Shown here: positions 56,020 through 63,738 of the stretch, piece after piece
How positions within the stretch are numbered: position 1 is the first letter of the stretch
Layout: every line of letters begins with the position of its first letter
DNA from: Bacteroidales bacterium
Lineage (GTDB): Bacteria > Bacteroidota > Bacteroidia > Bacteroidales > UBA932
DNA length: 64,000 nucleotides
Assembly: GCA_017428725.1 (NCBI GenBank)
Contig: JAFRQH010000012.1
Coordinates: 1 to 64,000 of the forward strand
Reading direction: 5' to 3'
Position numbers and translations under genes: made by a program
Notes under the pieces: model-generated
Told to the model about the DNA's origin: nothing
Database searches by the model: none
Seen by the model: the letters and a program-made list of their open reading frames with translations, nothing else

Positions 56020-56595
56020 CTACTTGTACTGGAGTTTCATGATGAACCCGGTCACGAGCAGCAGGATCCCCGCCAGGGTGAAGATCAGCAGCTGCGCCTC
56101 ACTCTTGACCAGCATGGCCACCACGGCCCCGCCGATCCCCAGCAGGAAGCCGCAGATGGTGATGGGCCAGTTCTTCAGAAGCGCGCCGGAGACGCACTCC
56201 GCAAGCCCGAAGAGGATCACGATGATCAGGGATACGTTCATCGGCACCAGGGCGACGGCGATGGCGCTGAGCGTGACGGCGAAGGCGCCGAAGACGCCCC
56301 ACACGCTGCTCAGCATCTTGCTCACCTCGTTCTGCGGCACGGCCGCGTCGGAGCGGCCCAGGAGCGCCGCGGCCGGATAGCCGATGGCCGGCATCGCGAA
56401 CCACAGGAAATTCCACTGCGGCTTGCCGGTGAAGTGCCAGAGGAGATAGACGACCAGGGAGGTCACGGTGAGCAATGCGCCCCAGAGCATAAAGTACTTG
56501 GCGCTGTTCCGCAATATGCCCTTCCGGCTGTTGTTGAAGGTCTCGCTGATGATCTGCAGGCTCTGCTGAGCCGTCAAATTGTTGTTTTGTTCCAT
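56020..56595 (-). CDS. Membrane protein of unknown function with paired regulator
   Basis: A 191-residue protein. The first 30 residues are soluble (LTAQQSLQIISETFNNSRKG). Five or six hydrophobic segments follow, at about 34-53, 64-80, 98-117, 120-136, 141-160 and 168-186. I do not recognise a characterised family; pairs of such membrane proteins with small winged-helix regulators are common in Bacteroidetes. It is transcribed first, then the regulator gene. Its promoter is a good match. Confidence 0.8.
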   Translation of the reverse strand: MEQNNNLTAQQSLQIISETFNNSRKGILRNSAKYFMLWGALLTVTSLVVYLLWHFTGKPQWNFLWFAMPAIGYPAAALLGRSDAAVPQNEVSKMLSSVWGVFGAFAVTLSAIAVALVPMNVSLIIVILFGLAECVSGALLKNWPITICGFLLGIGGAVVAMLVKSEAQLLIFTLAGILLLVTGFIMKLQYK

Positions 56596-56660
56596 AATAT
56601 CAATTCGTTACAAGGTTTTGACAAAGCGGTCCAGCTGCGCAGTCTGTCCGCTCCGCACTG

Positions 56661-56692
56661 CAAATATAAACAAGTTTACATTATAAACCAAA
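56661..56692 (-). promoter_or_regulatory. Promoter of the membrane protein-regulator pair
   Basis: On the minus strand: TTTG (56689-56692), 20 bases, TATATTTG (56661-56668). The leader to the ATG at 56595 is about 60 bases. Confidence 0.65.
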
Positions 56693-56747
56693 TTATTTCC
56701 GAAAATTTTTGCAGGCGGTAGGGGAGAAGCGGGCAGGGTATTTTTGT

Positions 56748-56755
56748 TATCTTTG
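56748..56755 (+). promoter_or_regulatory. Putative -7 box of the esterase gene at 56769
   Basis: TATCTTTG, exact TANNTTTG, 13 bases before the ATG. Confidence 0.55.
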
Positions 56756-56768
56756 TACAGACAATCGG

Positions 56769-57680
56769 ATGAATATGTTCCTTATGTGTGCCCTGCTGCT
56801 CGCCGTCCTGCCCTTCACGACCCCGTCTTACAAGGTGAGCGTGGAGCGGGATGTCGTGTACGCGCAGGCGGAAGGATTCTGGACGCACGCGCCCGTGGGG
56901 GAGCGCGGTACGGTCCGCCGCCTGCTGCCGCAGCTGGCGCGGACCCGCACGTTGGACCTCGATATGGACATCTACCTGCCGGAAGACGACGGCGATGCGC
57001 CCCGGCCGCTGCTGCTTATGATGCACGGCGGGTCGTTCTTCATCGGCAACAAGGAGGAGAAAGGGCAGGCCGGCTGGTGCGAGTACTTCGCCTCGCTGGG
57101 CTACGTGGCCGTGTCCATCAACTACCGGCTGGGCTTCCGGCCCACGGCCCGGGACCTGGCCGCTGCGGAAGACCGCGCCCTGGCGGACGCCGACACGGCG
57201 CTGGATTATCTGCTCTCAGACAAGGAACTGCGCATCGACCCGGACCATATCTTTGCGGCCGGGACGAGCGCCGGGGCGATGACGGCCCTGCGCCTGGCGT
57301 TCCGCCCCGACCCGGGCCGGCCCCGCATCCGCGCCGTGGGCAACTTCTGGGGCTCGCTCCACGACCTTTCCCTACTGGAGCAAGGCTCCGCCGCCATCCT
57401 CTCCTTCCAGTCCCCGAACGACCCCGTGATGCCCTACGGCGAAGGGTATCCTTTCCGGACCAAGGACCGGGGACTCCAGGTCCCGTCCCAGTGGTTCTCG
57501 GAGGTGATGTACGGTACCTTCGCTATTTACACGCGCGCCCGCGAGCTGGGCCTGCGCGCTGAGCATCACGTCTGCCCGGAGCCGCGCCACCGCCTGCACA
57601 TCGGCGACGACGGGCAGTTCACGGACCGCTTCTACGAGATCCGCGACCGGATGGCGGGTTTCTTCGCCGAAGAATTCTAG
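56769..57680 (+). CDS. Secreted alpha/beta-hydrolase (carboxylesterase type)
   Basis: A 303-residue hydrolase with a short signal-like N-terminus (MNMFLMCALLLAVLP). HGGSFFIGNKEE near 98 forms the oxyanion hole, the nucleophile Ser is in AAGTSAGAM near 166, and a histidine in CPEPRHRLHIG near the end closes the triad. It resembles the HSL/BD-FAE esterases. The substrate is unknown. The ATG at 56769 follows the promoter box; a second ATG is six bases on. Its TAG overlaps the stop of the convergent gene in a shared CTAG. Confidence 0.84.
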   Translation: MNMFLMCALLLAVLPFTTPSYKVSVERDVVYAQAEGFWTHAPVGERGTVRRLLPQLARTRTLDLDMDIYLPEDDGDAPRPLLLMMHGGSFFIGNKEEKGQAGWCEYFASLGYVAVSINYRLGFRPTARDLAAAEDRALADADTALDYLLSDKELRIDPDHIFAAGTSAGAMTALRLAFRPDPGRPRIRAVGNFWGSLHDLSLLEQGSAAILSFQSPNDPVMPYGEGYPFRTKDRGLQVPSQWFSEVMYGTFAIYTRARELGLRAEHHVCPEPRHRLHIGDDGQFTDRFYEIRDRMAGFFAEEF

Positions 57681-58450
57681 AACAGATAGCCCAGTCCGAA
57701 CTGGAAACTGAAGTGCCAGCGCAGATCCTGCGTGCGGACGAGCGGGGCGGGGTAGTTCGGCCGGTAGACGGCCGAATAGTCCCGGTAATTGTTAATCAGA
57801 CTATAATGGACTGCAGGAGTCAGTTGGAGGTTGAACCGCCAGATCCGGTAGGTGAGCGCGGCGCCGGCATCCGCCGTCAGCACGAGGCTGTGGGGCTTCC
57901 GGATCCCGGACTCTTCCCAAGCGCCATCCTTGTAGTTCGAGCGGTGGATGTCTTCGGCTTCCGGGATCCAGCCCGGCGTCAGACCGGCGAAGAACTCGGC
58001 GCGGCTGAACAGGTTCATGAAGAAACTGGCCAGCCCGGCGCCCAGTACCTCTGCGCTTTTGCTGCCGTAGGAATAGTTGTACGACCGGTCCCGGATGGTG
58101 CTGCCGGCGGCGTTGAGCCCCCGGTCCAGCCGGCCGCGGCTCCGGGGTTCGCCCGTCCGCCAGACGAGGGCGACCGGAATCCCGAAAGTGTTGTCAAGGT
58201 TTTGATATTCAGGCGAGAAAACAATTCCGCTGCTGACCCCGAGGCCGCTCCGCCAGAAGTGGCGGTAGTCTAGCTGTATGACCAAGTCCGCGCCGGTATA
58301 ATAACCGCCAACGCCCCGCTGCATCGGCGTGAGGGGGCCGGCGCTGAGCACCAGTTCATTCCGGCTCTCCGCCGGATCGAACGCCTGCTGCGCACTGGCG
58401 CTGAAAGCTGCCAGCATCAGGAGCATCAATAAACAGATTCTGCAATGCAT
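57677..58450 (-). CDS. Outer-membrane beta-barrel-like protein in a metal-linked operon
   Basis: A 257-residue protein with a cleavable signal (ASAQQ, about residue 21). It has amphipathic beta-strands throughout and a C-terminal aromatic residue (FQFGLGYLF), fitting an outer-membrane barrel. No known family recognised. It is the third gene of the minus-strand set TonB receptor, HMA protein, barrel (51-base gap). Confidence 0.75.
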   Translation of the reverse strand: MHCRICLLMLLMLAAFSASAQQAFDPAESRNELVLSAGPLTPMQRGVGGYYTGADLVIQLDYRHFWRSGLGVSSGIVFSPEYQNLDNTFGIPVALVWRTGEPRSRGRLDRGLNAAGSTIRDRSYNYSYGSKSAEVLGAGLASFFMNLFSRAEFFAGLTPGWIPEAEDIHRSNYKDGAWEESGIRKPHSLVLTADAGAALTYRIWRFNLQLTPAVHYSLINNYRDYSAVYRPNYPAPLVRTQDLRWHFSFQFGLGYLF

Positions 58451-58501
58451 ACAGGAGAGAGATGATGCCCTTTCCCGGAACGTTGCATGGAAACAGCCGG
58501 G

Positions 58502-58834
58502 TCAAGCTTTGTCCGGTTCGACCTTTTCGGTTTCGTAGCCGAGCTTGTGGATGGCGGCGGCAAGCAGGTCCTCGTTGGTGCGGGAGGGGTCGTAAGTGAT
58601 GGTGACGGTATTCTCGTCCAGGCTGACCTTGAGGTCCTTGACGCCGCGCATGAAGGAGATGTTCTCCGTGACTTTCTTGACGCAGTTCTCGCAGTGCATC
58701 GTAGTCTTGAAAGTGACGGTCTTCGTCTCCTTCTTGTCCGGGGCGGTGCGGGTCACAGCGGCCTCTGCGGGGATGGCGGCGGAGGCTGCAGGGGCTGCGA
58801 AAAGCAGCGGGAGGAGTATGAACAAAGATTTCAT
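58502..58834 (-). CDS. Secreted heavy-metal-associated (HMA) domain protein
   Basis: A 110-residue protein: cleavable signal peptide (ASA, about residue 19) followed by one HMA ferredoxin-like domain (about 38-105). The metal site is MHCENC (Cys48 and Cys51), and LGYETEKV near the end closes the fold. Outside the cytosol it would bind Cu(I) or Zn and hand it on. It is 13 bases downstream of the TonB receptor gene, which suggests that metal entering through the receptor is picked up in the periplasm. Confidence 0.91.
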   Translation of the reverse strand: MKSLFILLPLLFAAPAASAAIPAEAAVTRTAPDKKETKTVTFKTTMHCENCVKKVTENISFMRGVKDLKVSLDENTVTITYDPSRTNEDLLAAAIHKLGYETEKVEPDKA

Positions 58835-58847
58835 ATAATCAGTCTTT

Positions 58848-60896
58848 TCAGTATGTTTGCCAAATGGTTACGCGGATTCCGGCGTTGATCTTGAGACCCA
58901 TGATCGGGCCCCAGACAGCGCTGGCGTCGAAAACCTGGGGAACGAACTGGTCCATGGTGCCCCGGTCGAACCCTAGGATCACTTTCTGCTGCCGGAAGTT
59001 CGTGAGATTCTCTCCGCCGACGTAGATGTCGAAACCCTTGAAGCGGCGGGTCACCTGCGCGAAGAGCTGCGGATAGACCGGCGTGCGCCCGCCGGGGTAG
59101 AGCAGCTGCCCGTCGTCGCCCCGCAGGTCTTTCATGAAGTCATAGACCCGCGCACTGCCGTTGATGGCCGCCGTGAAGTCGAAGATCCAGCGGCTCAGAC
59201 GCGTCTTGTACTGCAGGGCCAGCACGCCCTTGAAGTTGGGCGAGAGCGGGATCTCCCGCAGGCCGACGCCGCGGAAAGTGCTCTTGGCATCGGTGTAGCG
59301 GGCCGTCAGGTCCACGGTGAAGCGTTCGAAGGGCTCCGCGTGCAGGTCGGCCTGCCAGCTGTTGCTGTAGGACTTGCCTTCCAGGGGATAGAAGGCGATG
59401 GCCAGCGGACTCTGCTCGTAATCCACGATCAACTGGTCCGCGAAGCGCGTGCTGAAGAAGTCCAGGCTGAAGTAGTTGGACTCGCCGGCGAAGTACCACG
59501 TCGCGTTGCCTCCGAAGGTCCAGGCGTCCTCCAACTGGTGGGTCAGGTAGTCGCCGGCGAAAAGCTTGCCGGTGGACAGCACGCCCAGGTGGTCGATCAG
59601 CGGAAGGGCCTCGCGCAGGCCCCGGCCGGCGTTGGCCCGCAGGATCAGCGACTCGGCGGGCTCGAGCTTGAGCGTGATGCGCGGCACAAGGCGGAAGCCG
59701 GCGCCCCGATACCACTCGCCGCGCAGGCCCGCCACGAGGTTGAACCTGTGGTGGACGTGGAAGGTATACTCGCCGTAAGGGCCTCCGTGCAGCAGCTCGC
59801 TGCGCTGCAGGGGGCCGGGCCCGGCCATCAAGTCCCTGACGTACAGCGGACGGAACAGCGACTCGTCATAGCGGTCCCACGAGGCGCTCGCGCCGGCCGT
59901 GAGGTCGTGGGCCTCGGAGAACTGGTTGTGGTAGATCAGGTTGGCGAAGACGGAGTTCTGGCGGCCGGTATAGAGGCCCTGGCCGTAGGCTCCGTCCAGA
60001 CGGTCGTGGGTATAGTCGGCGACCAGCGCGACGCTCGCGCTCTGGTCCTCGCGCAGCGGACGCCCGACCTTGAGGTAGGCGTTCAGCTGCCTGTTCCGGA
60101 TGTCGGTCTGCCATCCGCCGCCGACCTGACCGCCCTTGCGGGAGTCGGACACGGCGCCCACGCCCCAGCGTACCTGGATCTCGGGGATGTAGTAGAGCCA
60201 GCGGCTCTGGACGGCGAACTGCCGGGCGCGCGGCTCGTCCAAGAACCCGTCCATATTCATGTCGTGGTCCTTGAAATTGGCCTCTGCGTGCCCCAGGGTC
60301 ACGGTGTAGAGCGAGGGACTGAGCGTGAGCGACGAGGCCACGTTGGCGTCCAGCCGGCTGTCGGACATCATCGAGGCGTTGAAGAAGAAGGGAATCTCGT
60401 CGGTGGGCTTGCGGTGCTCCACGTTGATCTGGCCGGTCATCGAGTCCGGGCCGGACACCACGGAAGGGGAACCCTTGGCGATCTGGATGCTCTCCAGCCA
60501 GGGACCGGGGATATAGGAGAGTCCGAAAGGGGACGACAGGCCGTGCAGGATGGGGCGGCTCTCATCCAGCATCTGCGTGTAGATACCGGACAGGCCGAGC
60601 AGGCGGATCTGGCGCGCGCCCGTGGCGGCGTCGGCATAGCCGACCGTCACGGCGGCGGAATTCTCGAAGCTCTCGGCCAGGTTGCAGCAGGCCATCTTCA
60701 TCAGTCCGGCGGAGTTGATGATCTCGGTGCGGAGGTCCTGCCCGCGGGAGAGGGTCCCGCCGTGGCGGTGCGCCGACACCACGCTCGTCTCGAGCGTGTC
60801 CACGCGCTCGCCGGCTTCTTGGTTGTGGTGGTGCTGGGCGTAGCAGACCCCCGTGCCGAGCAGACAGAGTATAAGTGTGAAATATCTGATATTCAC
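58848..60896 (-). CDS. TonB-dependent receptor, probably for metal or metallophore
   Basis: A 682-residue outer-membrane receptor with a signal peptide (CYAQ). The mature N-terminus is His-rich (HHHNQ, then SAHRHGG). The plug (about 45-170) contains MKMACCNLAESFENS and RQIRLLGLSGIYTQML. The rest is a 22-strand barrel ending IRVTIWQTY. There is no carboxypeptidase-like extension or SusD partner, unlike SusC receptors. Cys-Cys in the plug, the His-rich end and the downstream HMA protein point to copper or another soft metal. Confidence 0.9.
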   Translation of the reverse strand: MNIRYFTLILCLLGTGVCYAQHHHNQEAGERVDTLETSVVSAHRHGGTLSRGQDLRTEIINSAGLMKMACCNLAESFENSAAVTVGYADAATGARQIRLLGLSGIYTQMLDESRPILHGLSSPFGLSYIPGPWLESIQIAKGSPSVVSGPDSMTGQINVEHRKPTDEIPFFFNASMMSDSRLDANVASSLTLSPSLYTVTLGHAEANFKDHDMNMDGFLDEPRARQFAVQSRWLYYIPEIQVRWGVGAVSDSRKGGQVGGGWQTDIRNRQLNAYLKVGRPLREDQSASVALVADYTHDRLDGAYGQGLYTGRQNSVFANLIYHNQFSEAHDLTAGASASWDRYDESLFRPLYVRDLMAGPGPLQRSELLHGGPYGEYTFHVHHRFNLVAGLRGEWYRGAGFRLVPRITLKLEPAESLILRANAGRGLREALPLIDHLGVLSTGKLFAGDYLTHQLEDAWTFGGNATWYFAGESNYFSLDFFSTRFADQLIVDYEQSPLAIAFYPLEGKSYSNSWQADLHAEPFERFTVDLTARYTDAKSTFRGVGLREIPLSPNFKGVLALQYKTRLSRWIFDFTAAINGSARVYDFMKDLRGDDGQLLYPGGRTPVYPQLFAQVTRRFKGFDIYVGGENLTNFRQQKVILGFDRGTMDQFVPQVFDASAVWGPIMGLKINAGIRVTIWQTY

Positions 60897-60900
60897 CGCG

Positions 60901-60922
60901 TTGGATGATAATAATCATCCAA
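60901..60922. promoter_or_regulatory. Inverted repeat over the TonB receptor promoter, candidate operator
   Basis: TTGGATGAT, four bases, ATCATCCAA: a perfect nine-base inverted repeat. It overlaps the -7 box and lies just before the start codon at 60896, where a bound dimer would block transcription. Confidence 0.55.
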
Positions 60923-60950
60923 ATATATAACGGTTTCAGGAACTGTGCAA
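60920..60950 (-). promoter_or_regulatory. Promoter of the TonB receptor operon
   Basis: On the minus strand: TTG (60948-60950), 20 bases, TATATTTG (60920-60927), then 23 bases to the ATG. Confidence 0.6.
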
Positions 60951-60961
60951 TAGGAAGGACG

Positions 60962-63223
60962 CTATTCCTTGCTGCCGCCGAGCCACTCGCAGGAGCTCGT
61001 CTCGCCGGCGATCCAGACCACGTCGCCGGCCTTGAACTCGTAGTCGGGGCGGGGGTTGGTGTGGAAGCCAGTCTCGTTGAGCACGCTGATGACCATGCAG
61101 TGGTAGTCGCGCATATTGGTATTGCGCAGGGTCTTGCCGGTGAGGTAGGAGCCCGCCTCGAGCGTGACGGGGATGACTTCGAACTCCGTGTCCGCCGCCG
61201 CGGCGGGCGCAGCCATCGACTCGGCGAGCATCGTGCGCAGGCGCCCGATCTGTTCGGTCGTGCCCACGGCCAGCAGGCGGTCGTGGGGGTAGATGCACAC
61301 CTCGCCCGAGGGGATGGTGATGGCCTGCGAGCCGCGCTGGATCTTGATGAGGTTGGCGCCGGTCTCGGCGCGGAACGGGATCTCCTTGAGCGCTTTGCCG
61401 ACGAAGGCGCAGTCGGGGGAGACCTCCAGCAGCTCCAGGTGCACGTCGTAGCCGGCCATCTTGTCCTGCACGGAAGTCGTGACCGGGCGGCGCCGCCGCT
61501 CGATCTCCTCCTTCTCGTTGAGGTTCGACAGGAAGCGCTGCTCGAGCGCGGAGTAGCGGTGCATCGTCCGGCGGGCCGTGATGATGAAGACCACGCCACC
61601 GAGGATAATCAGCACGACAGCCCAGCCGGCGAGGTGGAAATGGCTGGCGATCACGCTGAGGATGATCGAAATGGCGAGGAAGCTGCGGGTGAGCACGAGC
61701 CCGGCGATGGGCCAGCGGTTGCTCTTCTTCTCCTTGAGAAGCTTGGCGGCGGGTTCGTTGATGGAGCCGGAGCTGATGGCGAAGCCGTAGAGGAAAGGGG
61801 CCATCACCAGCAGGGTCACGACCACCACCACGAGGTTGTGCAGAAACGGGCTCCAGTCCGGGAAGAGGCGCGTCGCGAGCGGCTCCAGGAACTGTTTGGA
61901 GCCGATCATGATGGCGAGCAGGACCACGCCGTAGAGTACGATACGCAGGAAGTAGGCCTTCAGGAGCTTCTTCCACTCGCTCTGCTCCGCCGCACTGGTA
62001 CGGCCGCCCTGTTCGGGGGCCGCGAGCCGCGCGATCCAACGGTCCGGCAGCGTGCGCAGCAGCCAGGCGTGCGCGGGCGCGGCGAGCTTGATCATATACG
62101 GGGTCGTGAACGTGGTGATCACGGACACGGCGATGATGACCGGGTAGATGAATTCGCGCATCACGCCCAAGCTCACGCCCACGCCGGCGATGATGAAACC
62201 GAATTCGCCCAGCTGGGCCAGGCTGAAGCCGGTGTTGACGGCGTTCTCCAGCCCGCCGCCGGTCATCAGGATGCCGGCGCCGGCGAACAGGATGTGGGTC
62301 AGCATCACGATCAGCGTGATGATGAGGATCACCCACCAGTGCTGCGCGATCACGGACGGGGCCACCATCATGCCCACGGAGATGAAGAAGACGGCCCCGA
62401 ACAGGTCCTTGATCGGACTGACCAGGCGCTCGATGTGCTCGCTCTCGATGGTCTCGGCCAGGATGGAACCCATCACGAAAGCGCCGAGCGCGGAGGAGAA
62501 GCCCACGGTCTCGGCCAGGGCCACCATCCCGAAGCACAGGCCGATGCTGACGATCAGCAGGATCTCGTCGCTGAGGTACTTGCGGGCGCGCTTGAGCACG
62601 GTGGGGATCACGTAGATGCCCACCAGGAACCACAGGATCAGGAAGAAGGCCAGCTTGAGGAGGTTGAAGAGCATCTCGCCGCCGGCGAAGCGGTTGGACA
62701 CGGCCATCGTGGACAGGAGCACCATCAGCAGGATGGCGATCAGGTCCTCGACCACGAGCGTGCCGAATACCATCCCCGCCCAGGGCTTATCCTTGAGCTG
62801 CATCTCGTCGTAGGACTTGAGCACGACCATCGTGGAGGACATCGACAGCAGGCCGCCCAGGAAGATGCTCTCCATCGAGGTCCAGCCCAGGGCCTGCCCG
62901 GCCACGAAGCCCAGCACGAACACGCCCAGGAACTTGCTGCCGGCGGCCACGAGCGCGCTGCTGCCCACTTTGAGGAGTTTCTTGAAACTGAACTCTAGGC
63001 CCAGGCCGAACATCAGGAAGATGATGCCGATCTCGGACCACTGGTGCACGACCTCCTCGCTCTCGATGCCCGGGAACCAGGTGATGTGGGGGCCGATCAG
63101 GAAGCCGGCGATGATGTAGCCCAGGATCAGCGGCTGCTTGAGGGCCTTGGAGATGATGGTGAATACGCCGGCGGACACGAGGATGACCGCCAGGTCCCGC
63201 ACGAGATGGAGTTCTTCGGACAT
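60962..63223 (-). CDS. Monovalent cation:proton antiporter (CPA2) with C-terminal TrkA-C domain
   Basis: A 753-residue inner-membrane antiporter of the KefB/CPA2 family. Twelve or thirteen segments lie at about 1-395 (LGYIIAGFLIGPHITWFPG, SSTMVVLKSY, ALGAFVMGSILAETIE). More segments at about 425-560 form a second membrane part with a GSINEPAAKLLKEKKSN loop. The soluble end (about 575-753) has one or two TrkA-C/RCK-C domains. No N-terminal Kef gating partner is nearby. It exchanges K+ or Na+ for protons. Promoter box seven bases upstream of the ATG. Confidence 0.9.
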   Translation of the reverse strand: MSEELHLVRDLAVILVSAGVFTIISKALKQPLILGYIIAGFLIGPHITWFPGIESEEVVHQWSEIGIIFLMFGLGLEFSFKKLLKVGSSALVAAGSKFLGVFVLGFVAGQALGWTSMESIFLGGLLSMSSTMVVLKSYDEMQLKDKPWAGMVFGTLVVEDLIAILLMVLLSTMAVSNRFAGGEMLFNLLKLAFFLILWFLVGIYVIPTVLKRARKYLSDEILLIVSIGLCFGMVALAETVGFSSALGAFVMGSILAETIESEHIERLVSPIKDLFGAVFFISVGMMVAPSVIAQHWWVILIITLIVMLTHILFAGAGILMTGGGLENAVNTGFSLAQLGEFGFIIAGVGVSLGVMREFIYPVIIAVSVITTFTTPYMIKLAAPAHAWLLRTLPDRWIARLAAPEQGGRTSAAEQSEWKKLLKAYFLRIVLYGVVLLAIMIGSKQFLEPLATRLFPDWSPFLHNLVVVVVTLLVMAPFLYGFAISSGSINEPAAKLLKEKKSNRWPIAGLVLTRSFLAISIILSVIASHFHLAGWAVVLIILGGVVFIITARRTMHRYSALEQRFLSNLNEKEEIERRRRPVTTSVQDKMAGYDVHLELLEVSPDCAFVGKALKEIPFRAETGANLIKIQRGSQAITIPSGEVCIYPHDRLLAVGTTEQIGRLRTMLAESMAAPAAAADTEFEVIPVTLEAGSYLTGKTLRNTNMRDYHCMVISVLNETGFHTNPRPDYEFKAGDVVWIAGETSSCEWLGGSKE

Positions 63224-63230
63224 ATAGATG

Positions 63231-63238
63231 CAAAAGTA
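63231..63238 (-). promoter_or_regulatory. Putative -7 box of the antiporter gene
   Basis: Minus-strand TACTTTTG, exact TANNTTTG, seven bases before the ATG; it follows the preceding terminator directly. Confidence 0.55.
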
Positions 63239-63240
63239 CG

Positions 63241-63268
63241 AAAAAACCCGTGCATTCGGTGCACGGGT
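63241..63268 (-). terminator. Rho-independent terminator after ohrR
   Basis: Nine-pair stem (ACCCGTGCA / TGCACGGGT), five-base loop, then five or six T on the minus strand, running into the antiporter promoter box. Confidence 0.9.
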
Positions 63269-63290
63269 CGTTGTTTTTTGGGCTCACAGG

Positions 63291-63728
63291 CTACGGCTCC
63301 AGCGTCCGGATCAGCGCGTCCAGTGCGGCGGCCAGCTCCGGGACGCTCTCAGGCGCGGCGCCGTCGCAGACCAGCCGCGCGCCCAGCTGCCCGGGGACGG
63401 CGGCGGCGCGGTGCTCCAGCTCGCGGCCTGCGGCCGTGAGCGACACGATCACCTGGCGGCCGTCCTTGTCGCTGCGCCTGCGGCTCACCAGTCCCTCGTG
63501 TTCCATCCGCTGGAGCAGGGGAGTGACTGTGTTGGTCTCGAGATGCAGGCGGCGGGCCAGGTCGTTGACCGGCTGGCCGTCCTGCTCCCAGAGCACCAGC
63601 AGCACCAAGTATTGGGGGTAGGTGATGCCGAGCGGGGAGAGCAGGGGCGTGTAGGCCTGCGTGACCAGCCGCGATGCGGCGTAGAGCCTGAAACAGAGCT
63701 GGTTGTCCAGCTTGAGCTGTTCGTACAT
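63291..63728 (-). CDS. ohrR: OhrR-type MarR-family peroxide sensor
   Basis: A 145-residue MarR-family repressor with the OhrR N-terminus: KLDNQLCFRLYAASR places the reactive cysteine at residue 12. It continues TPLLSPLGITYPQYLVLLVLWE, as in Bacillus OhrR. The winged helix (LARRLHLETNTVTPLLQRME) follows. Organic hydroperoxides oxidise Cys12 and release the repressor from DNA. Ten bases separate it from the glutathione peroxidase gene upstream, so it probably controls that gene and itself. Confidence 0.88.
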   Translation of the reverse strand: MYEQLKLDNQLCFRLYAASRLVTQAYTPLLSPLGITYPQYLVLLVLWEQDGQPVNDLARRLHLETNTVTPLLQRMEHEGLVSRRRSDKDGRQVIVSLTAAGRELEHRAAAVPGQLGARLVCDGAAPESVPELAAALDALIRTLEP

Positions 63729-63738
63729 GGCGGAGCGG

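Noticed and set aside
58848-60896. TonB receptor as a SusC of the arabinoside system
   Set aside because: No SusD gene, no carboxypeptidase-like N-terminal extension, length below typical SusC, and metal-linked neighbours.
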